A stretch of DNA of 64,000 bases, taken from contig CANLRI010000001.1 of the NCBI GenBank assembly GCA_947493585.1, forward strand, positions 1,798,001 to 1,862,000. Direction: 5' to 3'. Both the position numbers and the translations under genes were made by a program. Shown here piece by piece: positions 34,970 through 43,790 of the stretch. The notes under the pieces were generated by a model. The model was not told where the DNA came from. It did no database searches and saw nothing but the letters and a program-made list of their open reading frames with translations. Position 1 is the first letter of the stretch. Each line of letters starts with the position of its first letter. The DNA comes from an uncultured Planococcus sp. Its GTDB lineage: Bacteria; Bacillota; Bacilli; Bacillales_A; Planococcaceae.

Positions 34970-35848
34970 TCAGCTTTTACGCTGGACGATCAATTCGGTC
35001 AATTCCTTCAATAGCTGTTGTTCGCCAGGAAGCCCATTAAGCGCATCAAGTGCTTGTTGTGCGTGATAATCCAGTTTTTCTTTCGCTTTGGGCAAGGTCA
35101 AAATGCCTGGATAGGTGCTTTTGTCGCTTGTTTCGTCTTTGCCGGCCGTTTTCCCAAGCTCTTCTGAAGTGCCAGTCACATCCAAGATGTCATCTTGGAT
35201 TTGGAACGCCAGCCCGAGATGGCGGCCGAATGTTGAAAGCGCCACCAATTGCTCAGAACTGGCTCCTGCAAGAATAGCTCCTGAGATGATGCTATAGGTC
35301 AATAACGCGCCGGTCTTGAGTAAATGCACTTGCTCCAATTGCTCCAAGCCCAGCTGCTTTTCTTCCCCTTCAATATCGAGAACCTGGCCGCCGACCATGC
35401 CTTCTGCACCGGCAGCTGTCGACAATAAGTCGATGAGGCGCACTTTGTCTTCTGCAGAGACATCTTCCAAACGCGCCAAGATGCCAAAGCTCAAAGTTAA
35501 TAAAGCATCTCCTGCTAAAATGGCGACTGCTTCACCGAATACTTTATGATTGGTCGGCATGCCGCGGCGCAAATCGTCATTGTCCATGCTCGGTAAATCG
35601 TCGTGAATTAAGGAATATGTATGGATCATTTCGATCGCAGCGGCCACTTTCAACGCATCCGGATGGGCTGCGCCTTGTTCGTGCATCGTAGCAAGTACGA
35701 GCATCGGGCGGATGCGCTTGCCTCCTGCCTGCAACGAATAATGCATCGACTCCTTCAAGGATTGCGGAATGGCCAATCCACTGATCAATTCCGCCATCTC
35801 CTGCTGGATGACTGGTTCATAATGGGTTCTGAATTGTTTTAGGTTCAT
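34970..35848 (-). CDS. ispA: Farnesyl diphosphate synthase (short-chain prenyltransferase)
   Basis: The 292-residue all-helical enzyme adds isopentenyl diphosphate to make geranyl and farnesyl diphosphate. The first Asp-rich motif DDLPSMDNDDLRRG and the second DDILDVTG are intact, with GGKRIRPML for substrate phosphate binding. The length fits IspA. It overlaps xseB by four bases. Its product uses the MEP pathway output begun by the neighbouring dxs. Confidence 0.95.
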   Translation of the reverse strand: MNLKQFRTHYEPVIQQEMAELISGLAIPQSLKESMHYSLQAGGKRIRPMLVLATMHEQGAAHPDALKVAAAIEMIHTYSLIHDDLPSMDNDDLRRGMPTNHKVFGEAVAILAGDALLTLSFGILARLEDVSAEDKVRLIDLLSTAAGAEGMVGGQVLDIEGEEKQLGLEQLEQVHLLKTGALLTYSIISGAILAGASSEQLVALSTFGRHLGLAFQIQDDILDVTGTSEELGKTAGKDETSDKSTYPGILTLPKAKEKLDYHAQQALDALNGLPGEQQLLKELTELIVQRKS

Positions 35849-36081
35849 TGCGCATTTCCTTCCCCTTCGATTTCAGCAGGCACTTCTTTTCCATCTTTCA
35901 TCATCGTCACCAGCTGGGTTTCGGCATTTTTTAATTTATCGTGGCACAGCTTCGACAGCTCCATGCCTTTTTGATAAAGTGTTAGCGCTTCTTCGAGTGG
36001 CACATCGCCTTGTTCGAGCAAGCGCACGATTTCCTCCAACTGTTCCATCGCATCGTTGAACATCATCTTATTTTCTGCCAT
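35845..36081 (-). CDS. xseB: Exodeoxyribonuclease VII small subunit
   Basis: The 78-residue helical-hairpin subunit partners XseA. The family core is plain: FNDAMEQLEEIVRLLEQGDVPLEEAL with LYQKGMELSKLCHDKL. Its ATG directly follows the xseA stop, and its stop overlaps the ispA start, so xseA-xseB-ispA form a tight unit. Confidence 0.95.
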   Translation of the reverse strand: MAENKMMFNDAMEQLEEIVRLLEQGDVPLEEALTLYQKGMELSKLCHDKLKNAETQLVTMMKDGKEVPAEIEGEGNAQ

Positions 36082-37434
36082 TTAGTCGCGCTCCTTATCT
36101 TTTGGGTTGATCGCTTCGATGACGGTCTCGACTTCCCCGTCTTTCAATGAAAGGCTTAGCCTGTCGCCAAGCTCGAGCTGATCGACCGATTTTACAACGC
36201 CGCCTTGTTTGAACGGAATTGCATAGCCCCTGTCCATGATTTTCAAGGGACTGAGTGCGTCCAAGGTACGGATAGCGGATTTTAATTGCTGGTCCCGCTG
36301 CCTGAACACTTGGGTAATGCGCTGGTCGAGCCGGTCACCAAGACTGGCTAATTCACGTTCGGCCTGGCGAATCCGTTCAGACGGCTTGCGCATTTCCAAT
36401 TGGCGCGAAAGCATCGCCAAACGGTCGCCTGAGCGCCTTGTCGTCAGCACCGTCTCGCGCTGCAGCGCATCCGTCGCCCGTTCGATGCGCTCGATGAACG
36501 GGCGGTAGAGCCGGTCTGGGTAGGCCATCGGATAGGAATTTTGCAGCTGCGTCAGGCGAATGCGGCGCTGCTCCAAATCATTCGACATGAGCCGAAACAT
36601 CACTTGCCGCTGGCCCATGACGCGCTCGAGCAACTCGATGCGGCTCGGAACCGCGAGCTCTGCAGCGGCGGTCGGGGTGGCTGCGCGCAAATCGGCGACA
36701 AAATCGGCGATTGTCGTATCGGTTTCATGGCCGACCGCCGAAATGATTGGAATTCGCGAATCATAAATCGCACGTGCCACTGCTTCCTCGTTGAATGCCC
36801 ACAAGTCTTCAATCGACCCGCCACCGCGCCCGACAATTAAGACATCACTATCTGTATGATTCGCTTGTTGGATGGAGTGGACAATCGATTGGACAGCTCC
36901 CTGACCTTGCACCAATGTCGGAAACAGCACAATCCGCGCAAGCGGGTAACGCCGCCTGAGCGTCGTGATGACGTCGCGTACCGCTGCCCCGGTCTGCGCC
37001 GTGATCACTGCGACTTTTTCAGGAAACTCGGGCAGTGGCTGTTTATGCGCAGCATTGAACAAGCCCTCTTTTCCGAGCTTTTCTTTTAATTGCTCGAACG
37101 CCAAATAATAATCGCCGATGCCATCGGGCTGCATTGATTGGGCATACAGTTGGTATTGCCCTGATGCTTCGTAAACGGAGATATCCCCGCGGATCAACAC
37201 GGTCATGCCGCTTTCTGGACGGAATTTCATCGATTTCGACTTCGCAGAGAACATGACGGCCGGCATGCGCGCTTTCTGGTCTTTTAACGTGAAATAAATA
37301 TGCCCGCTCGTATGGATTTTTACGTTCGACAGCTCTCCTTTTACGTAAACATCACGCAAATGAGGGTCGGCGTCGAATTTCTTTTTTATGTATTTCGTTA
37401 ACGCTGCAACACTTAAGTACGGGTCGGTCGCCAA
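36082..37434 (-). CDS. xseA: Exodeoxyribonuclease VII large subunit
   Basis: The 450-residue nuclease degrades single-stranded DNA to oligonucleotides. An N-terminal OB fold (DVYVKGELSNVKIHTSGHIYFTLKD) precedes the catalytic part with FPEKVAVITAQTGAAVRDVITTLRRRYP, VGRGGGSIEDLWAFNEE and SAVGHETDTTIADFVADLRAATPTAAAE. A long coiled region follows. Normal length. It lies 72 bp downstream of folD, with a small terminator-like hairpin between. Confidence 0.96.
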   Translation of the reverse strand: MATDPYLSVAALTKYIKKKFDADPHLRDVYVKGELSNVKIHTSGHIYFTLKDQKARMPAVMFSAKSKSMKFRPESGMTVLIRGDISVYEASGQYQLYAQSMQPDGIGDYYLAFEQLKEKLGKEGLFNAAHKQPLPEFPEKVAVITAQTGAAVRDVITTLRRRYPLARIVLFPTLVQGQGAVQSIVHSIQQANHTDSDVLIVGRGGGSIEDLWAFNEEAVARAIYDSRIPIISAVGHETDTTIADFVADLRAATPTAAAELAVPSRIELLERVMGQRQVMFRLMSNDLEQRRIRLTQLQNSYPMAYPDRLYRPFIERIERATDALQRETVLTTRRSGDRLAMLSRQLEMRKPSERIRQAERELASLGDRLDQRITQVFRQRDQQLKSAIRTLDALSPLKIMDRGYAIPFKQGGVVKSVDQLELGDRLSLSLKDGEVETVIEAINPKDKERD

Positions 37435-37459
37435 AATGTCAACCCCTGTCTATAGAAAG

Positions 37460-37490
37460 TAAAAAGCTGTCTTTCTTTCGAAAAACAGCT
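37460..37490 (-). terminator. Weak terminator between folD and xseA
   Basis: AGCTGT (37465-37470) pairs with ACAGCT (37485-37490), followed on the minus strand by TTTTTAC. The short stem suggests partial termination. Confidence 0.5.
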
Positions 37491-37506
37491 CTATTTGCTA
37501 TTCATT

Positions 37507-38382
37507 TTACACGCTTTTGGCAGCTTTGTCTTTCGATAATCCTTTTTCAGCCGACAGCAATGTATTTTCCATCAGCATCGCAATGGTCATGGGGCCAACG
37601 CCGCCAGGAACCGGCGTGATAAAGCTGGCCCGCTCACGCAAGGCTTCAAAATCGACGTCGCCGCACAGCTTGCCGTTTTCGTCACGGTTCATGCCGACAT
37701 CAATGACGACCGCACCTTCTTTAATATGGTCTGCCTCAATGAACTTCGCGCGGCCGATTGCCGCAATGACGATGTCCGCTTGCTTGGTCATCGCCTTTAA
37801 GTCCGGTGTTTTGGAATGGCAATAGGTAACAGTCGCATCTTTTTGCAACAGCAGCTGGCCGACCGGTTTGCCGACGATATTGCTGCGGCCGATGACGACA
37901 GCGTGCTTGCCTGCAGGGTCGATGCCGTAATGCTCAAGAAGCACCATTACCCCGTGCGGCGTGCACGGCAGGAAAGTGTCTTTGCCGATCATCAAATTGC
38001 CGACTGAAATCGGGTGAAATCCATCCACGTCTTTTTCGGGAGCAATTGCTGTGATGATCTTGAATTCGTCGATCTGGGCAGGAAGCGGCAATTGCACCAA
38101 AATGCCGTGAATGTCCGGATCGTTGTTCAATTCATCGATTTTTTCAAGCAGTTCTTGCTCGGTCAGTGACGCAGGGTATAAATGAAGATCCGAACGCATG
38201 CCGAGTGATTCGCATGTTTTTTTCTTGTTTTTGACGTAGGTTTGCGAAGCGGAATCATCGCCCACTAAAACTACCGACAGGCCAGGGGTGATTCCGTTTG
38301 TTTTCAGTTTCTCTACACGTTGTTGCACTCGCTCTTTAATTTTCAGGCTTACGGCTTTTCCATCAATCAATTCAGCAGTCAC
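37507..38382 (-). CDS. folD: Bifunctional methylenetetrahydrofolate dehydrogenase/cyclohydrolase
   Basis: The 291-residue folate enzyme oxidises 5,10-methylene- to 10-formyl-tetrahydrofolate with NADP. Catalytic region [16 protein letters not shown] (Lys of the YxxxK motif), GILVQLPLP, the dinucleotide motif [16 protein letters not shown] and the end motif [16 protein letters not shown] are visible. It follows nusB by 18 bp, the standard Bacillales order. It complements the glycine cleavage genes here, which produce the methylene-folate substrate. Confidence 0.97.
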   Translation of the reverse strand: MTAELIDGKAVSLKIKERVQQRVEKLKTNGITPGLSVVLVGDDSASQTYVKNKKKTCESLGMRSDLHLYPASLTEQELLEKIDELNNDPDIHGILVQLPLPAQIDEFKIITAIAPEKDVDGFHPISVGNLMIGKDTFLPCTPHGVMVLLEHYGIDPAGKHAVVIGRSNIVGKPVGQLLLQKDATVTYCHSKTPDLKAMTKQADIVIAAIGRAKFIEADHIKEGAVVIDVGMNRDENGKLCGDVDFEALRERASFITPVPGGVGPMTIAMLMENTLLSAEKGLSKDKAAKSV

Positions 38383-38399
38383 GTAGATTCCTCCAATGA

Positions 38400-38792
38400 T
38401 TAGTTCGCAGTTTGGTCAGTGAATTTCGACAGGACACCGTTGACGAAACGGCTTGATTTGTCGTCCCCAAAGGTTTTACTCAATTCGATTGCTTCGTTCA
38501 AGACGACGCGGCTTGGCGCGTCCTCCATGTATTCAAGTTCAAAAACAGCCATGCGCAAAATGGTGCGTTCGACTTTTGGCAAGCGCTCAAGCGACCAGTT
38601 TTGCAAATGGCCTTTGAGTTTTTCGTCGATTTCCTGCTGCTTGCTGTTGGCGCCCTCTACTAATAGTTTATAAAATTGGTCGGTTTCCCCGTCCATGACA
38701 TGTTCCATCGCTTCTTCGATTGTCAATTCGGTTCCATCGAGCTGGAATAGCGTCTGAAGCGCTTTTTCACGTGCTTCGTGTCGTTTCATCAT
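38400..38792 (-). CDS. nusB: Transcription antitermination factor NusB
   Basis: The 130-residue helical protein joins NusE in rRNA antitermination. [20 protein letters not shown] at the N terminus and the C-terminal [27 protein letters not shown] are the family core. The start is placed at the ATGATG pair (38792/38789), since AAGGAG lies about nine bases before it, rather than at a far upstream codon that would add an unrelated tail. A sigma-A promoter lies at 38829-38858. Confidence 0.95.
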   Translation of the reverse strand: MMKRHEAREKALQTLFQLDGTELTIEEAMEHVMDGETDQFYKLLVEGANSKQQEIDEKLKGHLQNWSLERLPKVERTILRMAVFELEYMEDAPSRVVLNEAIELSKTFGDDKSSRFVNGVLSKFTDQTAN

Positions 38793-38828
38793 AACTCCGG
38801 TCTCCTTTTTCAAGCTGATTATCCACTC

Positions 38829-38858
38829 ATTATACAGGTAATCCCGTGGAACTTCCAA
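38829..38858 (-). promoter_or_regulatory. Promoter of nusB-folD
   Basis: On the minus strand TTGGAA (38853-38858) and TATAAT (38829-38834) are 18 bp apart, about 40 bp before the nusB start. Confidence 0.7.
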
Positions 38859-38901
38859 GTTTGAAATGTTCCAACAAATCACCACAACCCTCGCGCATCC
38901 A

Positions 38902-38949
38902 TAAAAAAGAAGGCTGGCCGAAACATGCACGCGCATGTCCGGACAGCCT
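38902..38949 (-). terminator. Terminator of accB-accC-yqhY
   Basis: A long imperfect stem (AGGCTG, CCG and ACATGC arms with their complements) is followed on the minus strand by six T residues, after the yqhY stop. Confidence 0.85.
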
Positions 38950-38954
38950 GCTTA

Positions 38955-39350
38955 TCAATCTACTTGGGGATTGTCGAAATGTATTCCGGTAATGTGTACA
39001 TTCACTTCCTGCGTCTGCAAAGAAGTCATGGTCTCCAGGGTTTGTCGGACTTGTTCCTGAATTTTTTTGGCCGTATTCGGGATCGATACGCCGTAATCGA
39101 TAACGCAATATACGTCGATCGCCAGGCCTTCATCCGATAGTTCGGTTTTGATGCCTTTGCCATGGACTTTTTTGCCCAAACGTTCAACGACGCCTGAAGC
39201 AAAATTGCCGCGCATGCTGGCAACGCCTTCGATATCGGTCGCAGCGATGCTGGCGATGATTTCCAGCACTTCCGATGCAACTTCGATATTCCCGAGATCC
39301 TGAGCACCAGGTGATTTCATTTTTACATATGGGATTACTTTTTCTGCCAT
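38955..39350 (-). CDS. Asp23/Gls24 family envelope stress protein (YqhY-like)
   Basis: The 131-residue protein is an Asp23-domain member of the YqhY type: GNIEVASEVLEIIASIAATDIEGVASMRG, then GIKTELSDEGLAIDVYCVIDYGVSIP and a C-terminal VNVHITGI. YqhY is always next to accB-accC in Bacillales and is linked in B. subtilis to acetyl-CoA carboxylase control. Here it lies 14 bp after accC. There is no membrane helix, so it is cytoplasmic. Confidence 0.9.
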   Translation of the reverse strand: MAEKVIPYVKMKSPGAQDLGNIEVASEVLEIIASIAATDIEGVASMRGNFASGVVERLGKKVHGKGIKTELSDEGLAIDVYCVIDYGVSIPNTAKKIQEQVRQTLETMTSLQTQEVNVHITGIHFDNPQVD

Positions 39351-39364
39351 TTGAATGTTCCTCC

Positions 39365-40717
39365 TCAGGAGCCCATTACATCGTATTTTTCCAGGAATTT
39401 CGTATTGAAGTCCCCGGATTTGAACACCTCATGGTCCATAAGGCGAAGATGGAATGGAATGGTCGTGAAGACGCCTTCCACCACGAATTCATCCAGCGCG
39501 CGCTTCATCTTGGCCACGGCCTCTTCGCGTGTATCGGCGAATGTGATGAGCTTAGCCACCATTGAATCATAATAAGGCGGGATCGTATAACCTGAATACA
39601 TCGCTGAATCGACGCGTACGCCCATGCCGCCTGGCGGCAAGTACATATCCACACGCCCTGCAGAAGGCATGAAGTTTTTCAGCGGATTTTCGGCGTTGAT
39701 GCGGCATTCGATGGACCAACCTTTGAACGTCACGTCTTCCTGTTTGTAGGTGAGGGTCTCGCCGGAAGCGACTTTCAACTGCTGCTGGATCAAATCGATG
39801 CCCGTGATCATTTCAGTGACCGGATGTTCCACTTGGATGCGCGTGTTCATTTCCATAAAGTAGAATTTCTGGTTTTCTACATCAAAGATGAACTCGACCG
39901 TACCAGCGCCACGGTAATTGACCGCTTGCGCCGCTTTGACAGCCGCTTCGCCCATTTCCGCTCTCAGTTCGGCTGATAAAGCAGGAGACGGCGCTTCTTC
40001 GACAAGCTTTTGCATGCGGCGCTGGATTGAGCAATCACGTTCGCCTAGATGGATGGCATTGCCATGCGAATCAGCAAGCACCTGGATTTCGATATGGCGG
40101 AAATCTTCAATGAATTTTTCGATGTAGACGCCTGGGTTGCCGAATGCTGCCGCTGCTTCTTTTTGCGTCATATTCAAGCCTTTGACGAAATCTTCGCGTG
40201 TTCTCGCCACGCGAATCCCTTTGCCGCCACCGCCTGCCGTCGCTTTGATGATGACCGGGAAACCGATCTTCTCTGCGATTTCCAAGCCTTCCTCTTCACT
40301 TCCGACAATTCCTGTAGAGCCTGGAACGACAGGTACGTTTGCTGCGCGCATCGTTTCACGGGCTACATCTTTTGTGCCCATTTTCGAAATCGCTGCTGCT
40401 GTAGGGCCGATGAACATGATGTCGCAAGCTTCGCATAATTCGGCAAAGCTCGAGTTTTCAGCGAGGAAACCATATCCTGGGTGGATGCCATCGCAATTCG
40501 TCAGTTTAGCGACGCTAATAATATTGGAAAAGTTCAAATAGCTGTCTTTTGATAGTTTCGGCCCGATGCAATAAGCTTCATCGGCCAGTTCAACGTGGAG
40601 CGCTTCTTTATCCGCTTCTGAATAAACCGCTACGGTTTGGATATCGAGCTCTTTGCAGGCGCGAATAATCCGAACGGCAATTTCCCCGCGGTTGGCAATC
40701 AATACTTTTTTCATCAT
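39365..40717 (-). CDS. accC: Acetyl-CoA carboxylase biotin carboxylase subunit
   Basis: The 450-residue ATP-grasp enzyme carboxylates biotin on AccB. Motifs: [25 protein letters not shown], the Gly-rich [66 protein letters not shown] and [20 protein letters not shown] precedes an ATGATG start. It probably also serves the unlinked carboxyltransferase at 8206-9747, which has no biotin carboxylase of its own nearby (inference). Confidence 0.97.
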   Translation of the reverse strand: MMKKVLIANRGEIAVRIIRACKELDIQTVAVYSEADKEALHVELADEAYCIGPKLSKDSYLNFSNIISVAKLTNCDGIHPGYGFLAENSSFAELCEACDIMFIGPTAAAISKMGTKDVARETMRAANVPVVPGSTGIVGSEEEGLEIAEKIGFPVIIKATAGGGGKGIRVARTREDFVKGLNMTQKEAAAAFGNPGVYIEKFIEDFRHIEIQVLADSHGNAIHLGERDCSIQRRMQKLVEEAPSPALSAELRAEMGEAAVKAAQAVNYRGAGTVEFIFDVENQKFYFMEMNTRIQVEHPVTEMITGIDLIQQQLKVASGETLTYKQEDVTFKGWSIECRINAENPLKNFMPSAGRVDMYLPPGGMGVRVDSAMYSGYTIPPYYDSMVAKLITFADTREEAVAKMKRALDEFVVEGVFTTIPFHLRLMDHEVFKSGDFNTKFLEKYDVMGS

Positions 40718-40729
40718 CGTCAGCCCCCC

Positions 40730-41242
40730 TTAGTTTGCTTTTACGAGGAACAAAGGCTGACCGTATTCGACCAATTGGCCATCTTTGACTAGGATCTCAG
40801 CGATTTCCCCATCCACTTCTGCTTCGATTTCGTTAAAAAGCTTCATCGCTTCAACGATGCAAACGACTTTGTCTGCAGAAACTTTCGTTCCGACAGCTAC
40901 ATAAGCATCTTCTTCCGGTGATGGCGATTGGTAGAACGTGCCGACCATCGGAGACAGGATTTTGTGCAAATCTTCGTTTGACGCGTTGCCAGTTTCAGGC
41001 GCTTCCGTTTGCACCGGCTGTTCTGTCGGTGCAGCTTCAGCTGCTTCAACTTGTTTTGGAGTTGCTGGTGCAGGTGCCTGTGCAGGCTCTTCAACAGCTT
41101 TTGACTTTACGGCTGCTGATTGTGAAGGGTTGGATGAATTTTTCTTCATCTTCACTTTGACGCCTTCGAATTCATAGCTGAACTCGTCGATGGATGACTG
41201 ATCCACCAATTTGATGATTTCGCGAATTTCTTGGATTTTCAT
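40730..41242 (-). CDS. accB: Biotin carboxyl carrier protein of acetyl-CoA carboxylase
   Basis: The 170-residue carrier has an N-terminal domain ([22 protein letters not shown]), an Ala/Pro/Gln/Glu-rich linker (about 45-90) and a C-terminal biotinyl domain with biotin-accepting Lys134 in [13 protein letters not shown]. It heads accB-accC-yqhY. In spore-forming Bacillus the spoIIIA operon lies between accB and efp; here the genes are only 126 bp apart. A -10-like TAAAAT is upstream. Confidence 0.96.
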   Translation of the reverse strand: MKIQEIREIIKLVDQSSIDEFSYEFEGVKVKMKKNSSNPSQSAAVKSKAVEEPAQAPAPATPKQVEAAEAAPTEQPVQTEAPETGNASNEDLHKILSPMVGTFYQSPSPEEDAYVAVGTKVSADKVVCIVEAMKLFNEIEAEVDGEIAEILVKDGQLVEYGQPLFLVKAN

Positions 41243-41335
41243 ATAATACCTACTCCCCTGTTATGTATTTAATTTTAGCTACTCCACCATTTTAGACTTT
41301 TTTGAATCATTTTGAAATAGCAAGGCCGACATTTT

Positions 41336-41363
41336 AAAAAAAGGCCCCTTAAAAGAGGCCTTT
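41336..41363 (-). terminator. Terminator of efp
   Basis: AAAGGCC arms around CCTTAAAAGA, followed on the minus strand by seven T residues right after the efp stop. Confidence 0.85.
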
Positions 41364-41368
41364 CCTAC

Positions 41369-41929
41369 TTATTGGGCACGCGAGACGTATGAAGAATCGG
41401 TCGTATTGATGATTAGTTTATCCCCTTGGTTGATGAAGAATGGCACCTGGACAGAAAGCCCTGTTGTAAGAATCGCCGGTTTCGATCCGCCGCTTGCTGT
41501 GTCTCCTTTGATGCCTGGGTCTGTTTCAGCCACTTCCAAGACAACTGTGTTCGGCAATTCGACGCCCAGTACTTCGCCGTGGTATTGGATAACTTGTACA
41601 TCCATGTTTTCCTGCAGGAATTTCAACTCATAGGCGATGCTCTTTTCCGGCAATTCGATCTGGTCGTAAGTTTCTGTATCCATGAATGCGTGCATATCGC
41701 CATTCGAATACAAATACTGCATTTTACGGTTATCGATTTGCGCCTTCGCGACTTTTTCACCGGCGCGGAATGTTTTTTCATTGACCGCTCCAGTGCGCAA
41801 GTTACGGAGCTTCGAACGGACGAATGCCGCACCTTTGCCCGGTTTGACGTGCTGGAATTCCATCACGCGCCAAATATCGTTATCCACTTCGATGGTCAAT
41901 CCTGTTTTAAAATCGTTTACTGAAATCAT
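41369..41929 (-). CDS. efp: Elongation factor P
   Basis: The 186-residue three-domain factor rescues ribosomes stalled at polyproline. The modified residue is Lys32 in [10 protein letters not shown]. Domain II/III signatures include EYVSRAQ-type end (SSYVSRAQ), [28 protein letters not shown]. Length is standard. It lies 20 bp after the aminopeptidase gene, with GGAGGAAC-like ribosome site. Confidence 0.97.
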   Translation of the reverse strand: MISVNDFKTGLTIEVDNDIWRVMEFQHVKPGKGAAFVRSKLRNLRTGAVNEKTFRAGEKVAKAQIDNRKMQYLYSNGDMHAFMDTETYDQIELPEKSIAYELKFLQENMDVQVIQYHGEVLGVELPNTVVLEVAETDPGIKGDTASGGSKPAILTTGLSVQVPFFINQGDKLIINTTDSSYVSRAQ

Positions 41930-41949
41930 AATAATAGTTCCTCCGTTTG

Positions 41950-43008
41950 TTATAAAATGCGAAGCTCTTTTGAAGAATGCGTCAAGCGCTCATTCCCCGT
42001 TTCGGTAATCAGTATATCATCTTCTATGCGCACTCCGCCAATTCCCGGCAAATAGATGCCCGGTTCGACCGTGACAGCCATTCCGGGTTCAAGGACAGTT
42101 TCCGAACGGAACGACAGCCCCGGCCCTTCGTGGACCTCGAGACCGATGCCGTGGCCGGTTGAATGCCCGAACGCTTCCCCGTAGCCTTTTGACTTGATGT
42201 AATCGCGTGCGATGGCATCCGCTTCGATTCCCGTCATGCCCGGCTTGATTTTCTCCAGCGCCAGCACTTGTGAATCCAAGACCACTTGATATATTTCCTT
42301 AAGCTTGTCAGACGGTTCGCCGACTGCCACCGTGCGCGTGATGTCCGATACATAGCCATTGTACAAGGCGCCGAAATCGAGCGTGATCAAGTCGCCTTGT
42401 TCGATTTTCTTATTGGATGCAACGCCATGAGGCAATGCCGAGCGCAAGCCCGATGCGACGATGATGTCGAACGAAGAAGAAGTTGCGCCTTGTGAACGCA
42501 TGAAGAATTCCAGTTCATTCGAAACTTCCAGTTCTGTCATTCCCGCCTTGATGTAAGAGCAGATATGTTCGAACGCATCGTCAGCAATCTTGGCTGCCGC
42601 TTTCAGCACTTCTAGTTCTTCAGGAGATTTCACCATGCGCAACTTTTCAATCAGACCGCTAACCGGTTCGAGCGTTGCAGATAATTTTTCCTGATACTGC
42701 GAATATGTGGCAAAGGTCATATAATCCTGTTCGAATGCCAACCGTTCGACTGCCGCTTCCTTAGCGATTCGCGCCACTTCGTCAATCAAGCCTTTTTGCG
42801 CTTGGACCACTTTGAATTCTTTGACTTGCTCTCCTGCTTGTTCCGTGTAGCGGAAATCGGTAATGAACCAAGCATCATTCGGCGTGATGAGCGCAAGCCC
42901 AGCCGTTCCGGTGAAGCCTGTAATAAAACGAAGATTATACGGATTTGTCACCAGCAGGGAATCCAGTTCCCGCTTTTGCATTTGTTCGCGCAGTTTCATC
43001 AATTTCAT
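41950..43008 (-). CDS. Xaa-Pro aminopeptidase (M24 family, YqhT/PapA-like)
   Basis: The roughly 352-residue metallopeptidase removes N-terminal residues before proline. Metal ligands lie in [44 protein letters not shown] and [11 protein letters not shown]. Three ATG codons nine bases apart (43017, 43008, 42999) encode a MKLMKLMKL start; the one at 43008 is best spaced from AAAGG. The first ATG overlaps the aroQ stop. Next to efp it forms aroQ-papA-efp, as in B. subtilis. Confidence 0.92.
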   Translation of the reverse strand: MKLMKLREQMQKRELDSLLVTNPYNLRFITGFTGTAGLALITPNDAWFITDFRYTEQAGEQVKEFKVVQAQKGLIDEVARIAKEAAVERLAFEQDYMTFATYSQYQEKLSATLEPVSGLIEKLRMVKSPEELEVLKAAAKIADDAFEHICSYIKAGMTELEVSNELEFFMRSQGATSSSFDIIVASGLRSALPHGVASNKKIEQGDLITLDFGALYNGYVSDITRTVAVGEPSDKLKEIYQVVLDSQVLALEKIKPGMTGIEADAIARDYIKSKGYGEAFGHSTGHGIGLEVHEGPGLSFRSETVLEPGMAVTVEPGIYLPGIGGVRIEDDILITETGNERLTHSSKELRIL

Positions 43009-43013
43009 CAGTT

Positions 43014-43454
43014 TCATCCTTTCTGTTGTCGAAGCAAGAGCGACTGGAGCCCCAGCCGATAGACGTCCTTGCCGAAGCCGGCGATTTGCCCGATGGCTAC
43101 CGGCGCGATATGGGAATAGTGGCGGAACTCTTCACGTGCGTGGATATTGGAAATATGTACTTCAACGACCGGCACTTGGACCGATGCGATGGCGTCGCGT
43201 ATCGCGATGCTCGTATGCGTATAGGCACCGGCGTTCAAGACGATGCCGGAAATGGCATCATCGTCCGCACCGTGGATCCAGTCGATCAGTTCCCCTTCAT
43301 GATTGGACTGCCGGCAGACCAACTCAAAGCCTTCACTGTCAGCAAAATCCGCCAGTTCCTGCTCCAGCTCCTGCAATGTAAAGCTTCCGTACGCTTGTTT
43401 TTCGCGTTTGCCGAGACGGTTTAAATTGGGACCGTTCAACACCAGGACTCTCAT
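43014..43454 (-). CDS. aroQ: 3-dehydroquinate dehydratase, type II
   Basis: The 146-residue dodecameric enzyme dehydrates 3-dehydroquinate in the shikimate pathway. Visible are LVLNGPNLNRLGKREKQAYG with the catalytic Arg and Tyr, QSNHEGELIDWIH, LNAGAYTHTSIAIRDA with catalytic His region, and EVHISNIHAREEFRHYS. The promoter is at 43488-43515. AroK is also present in this window at 51489. Confidence 0.96.
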   Translation of the reverse strand: MRVLVLNGPNLNRLGKREKQAYGSFTLQELEQELADFADSEGFELVCRQSNHEGELIDWIHGADDDAISGIVLNAGAYTHTSIAIRDAIASVQVPVVEVHISNIHAREEFRHYSHIAPVAIGQIAGFGKDVYRLGLQSLLLRQQKG

Positions 43455-43487
43455 GCCCTTGCACCCCTTTCTTGGCTTTCCTTTTCC

Positions 43488-43515
43488 ATTTTAGCATACG
43501 AGCAATTCCCAGCAA
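43488..43515 (-). promoter_or_regulatory. Promoter of aroQ-papA-efp
   Basis: On the minus strand TTGCTG (43510-43515), a 16-bp spacer and an extended -10 TGCTAAAAT (TAAAAT at 43488-43493). Confidence 0.6.
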
Positions 43516-43717
43516 GCAAGAAGACGGGCAGGTTTGCGCAGACAAAATAATGTTCAAGAATTGCATGTGCCGCTATCAATCGAAAGAGGCTAGTCTTTTC
43601 CTCAATCAAAAATCAAAGAACTACCCCAGTATTTGGACAAGCGCTCGCTCCATTCCCTTCCACGGAGTCGTGCGATAAAGTTCTGGAAATACATCTTCTT
43701 AATTTTTTCGACAAACT
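43516..43717. other. Intergenic DNA between aroQ promoter and nrdJ terminator
   Basis: Nothing recognisable was seen: no gene with a ribosome site, no strong hairpin and no repeat shared with the islands at 6 kb or 18.5 kb. Confidence 0.5.
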
Positions 43718-43751
43718 AAAAAGCGGAAGCCTTTCTAGGCTTCCGCTTTTT
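43718..43751. terminator. Terminator of nrdJ
   Basis: Perfect 14-bp arms AAAAAGCGGAAGCC (43718-43731) and complement (43738-43751) with T-runs in both directions, about 40 bp past the nrdJ stop. Confidence 0.85.
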
Positions 43752-43790
43752 GTCGCCAGAGATATCGCTCCGGCTATATGAAGTTCTGTG

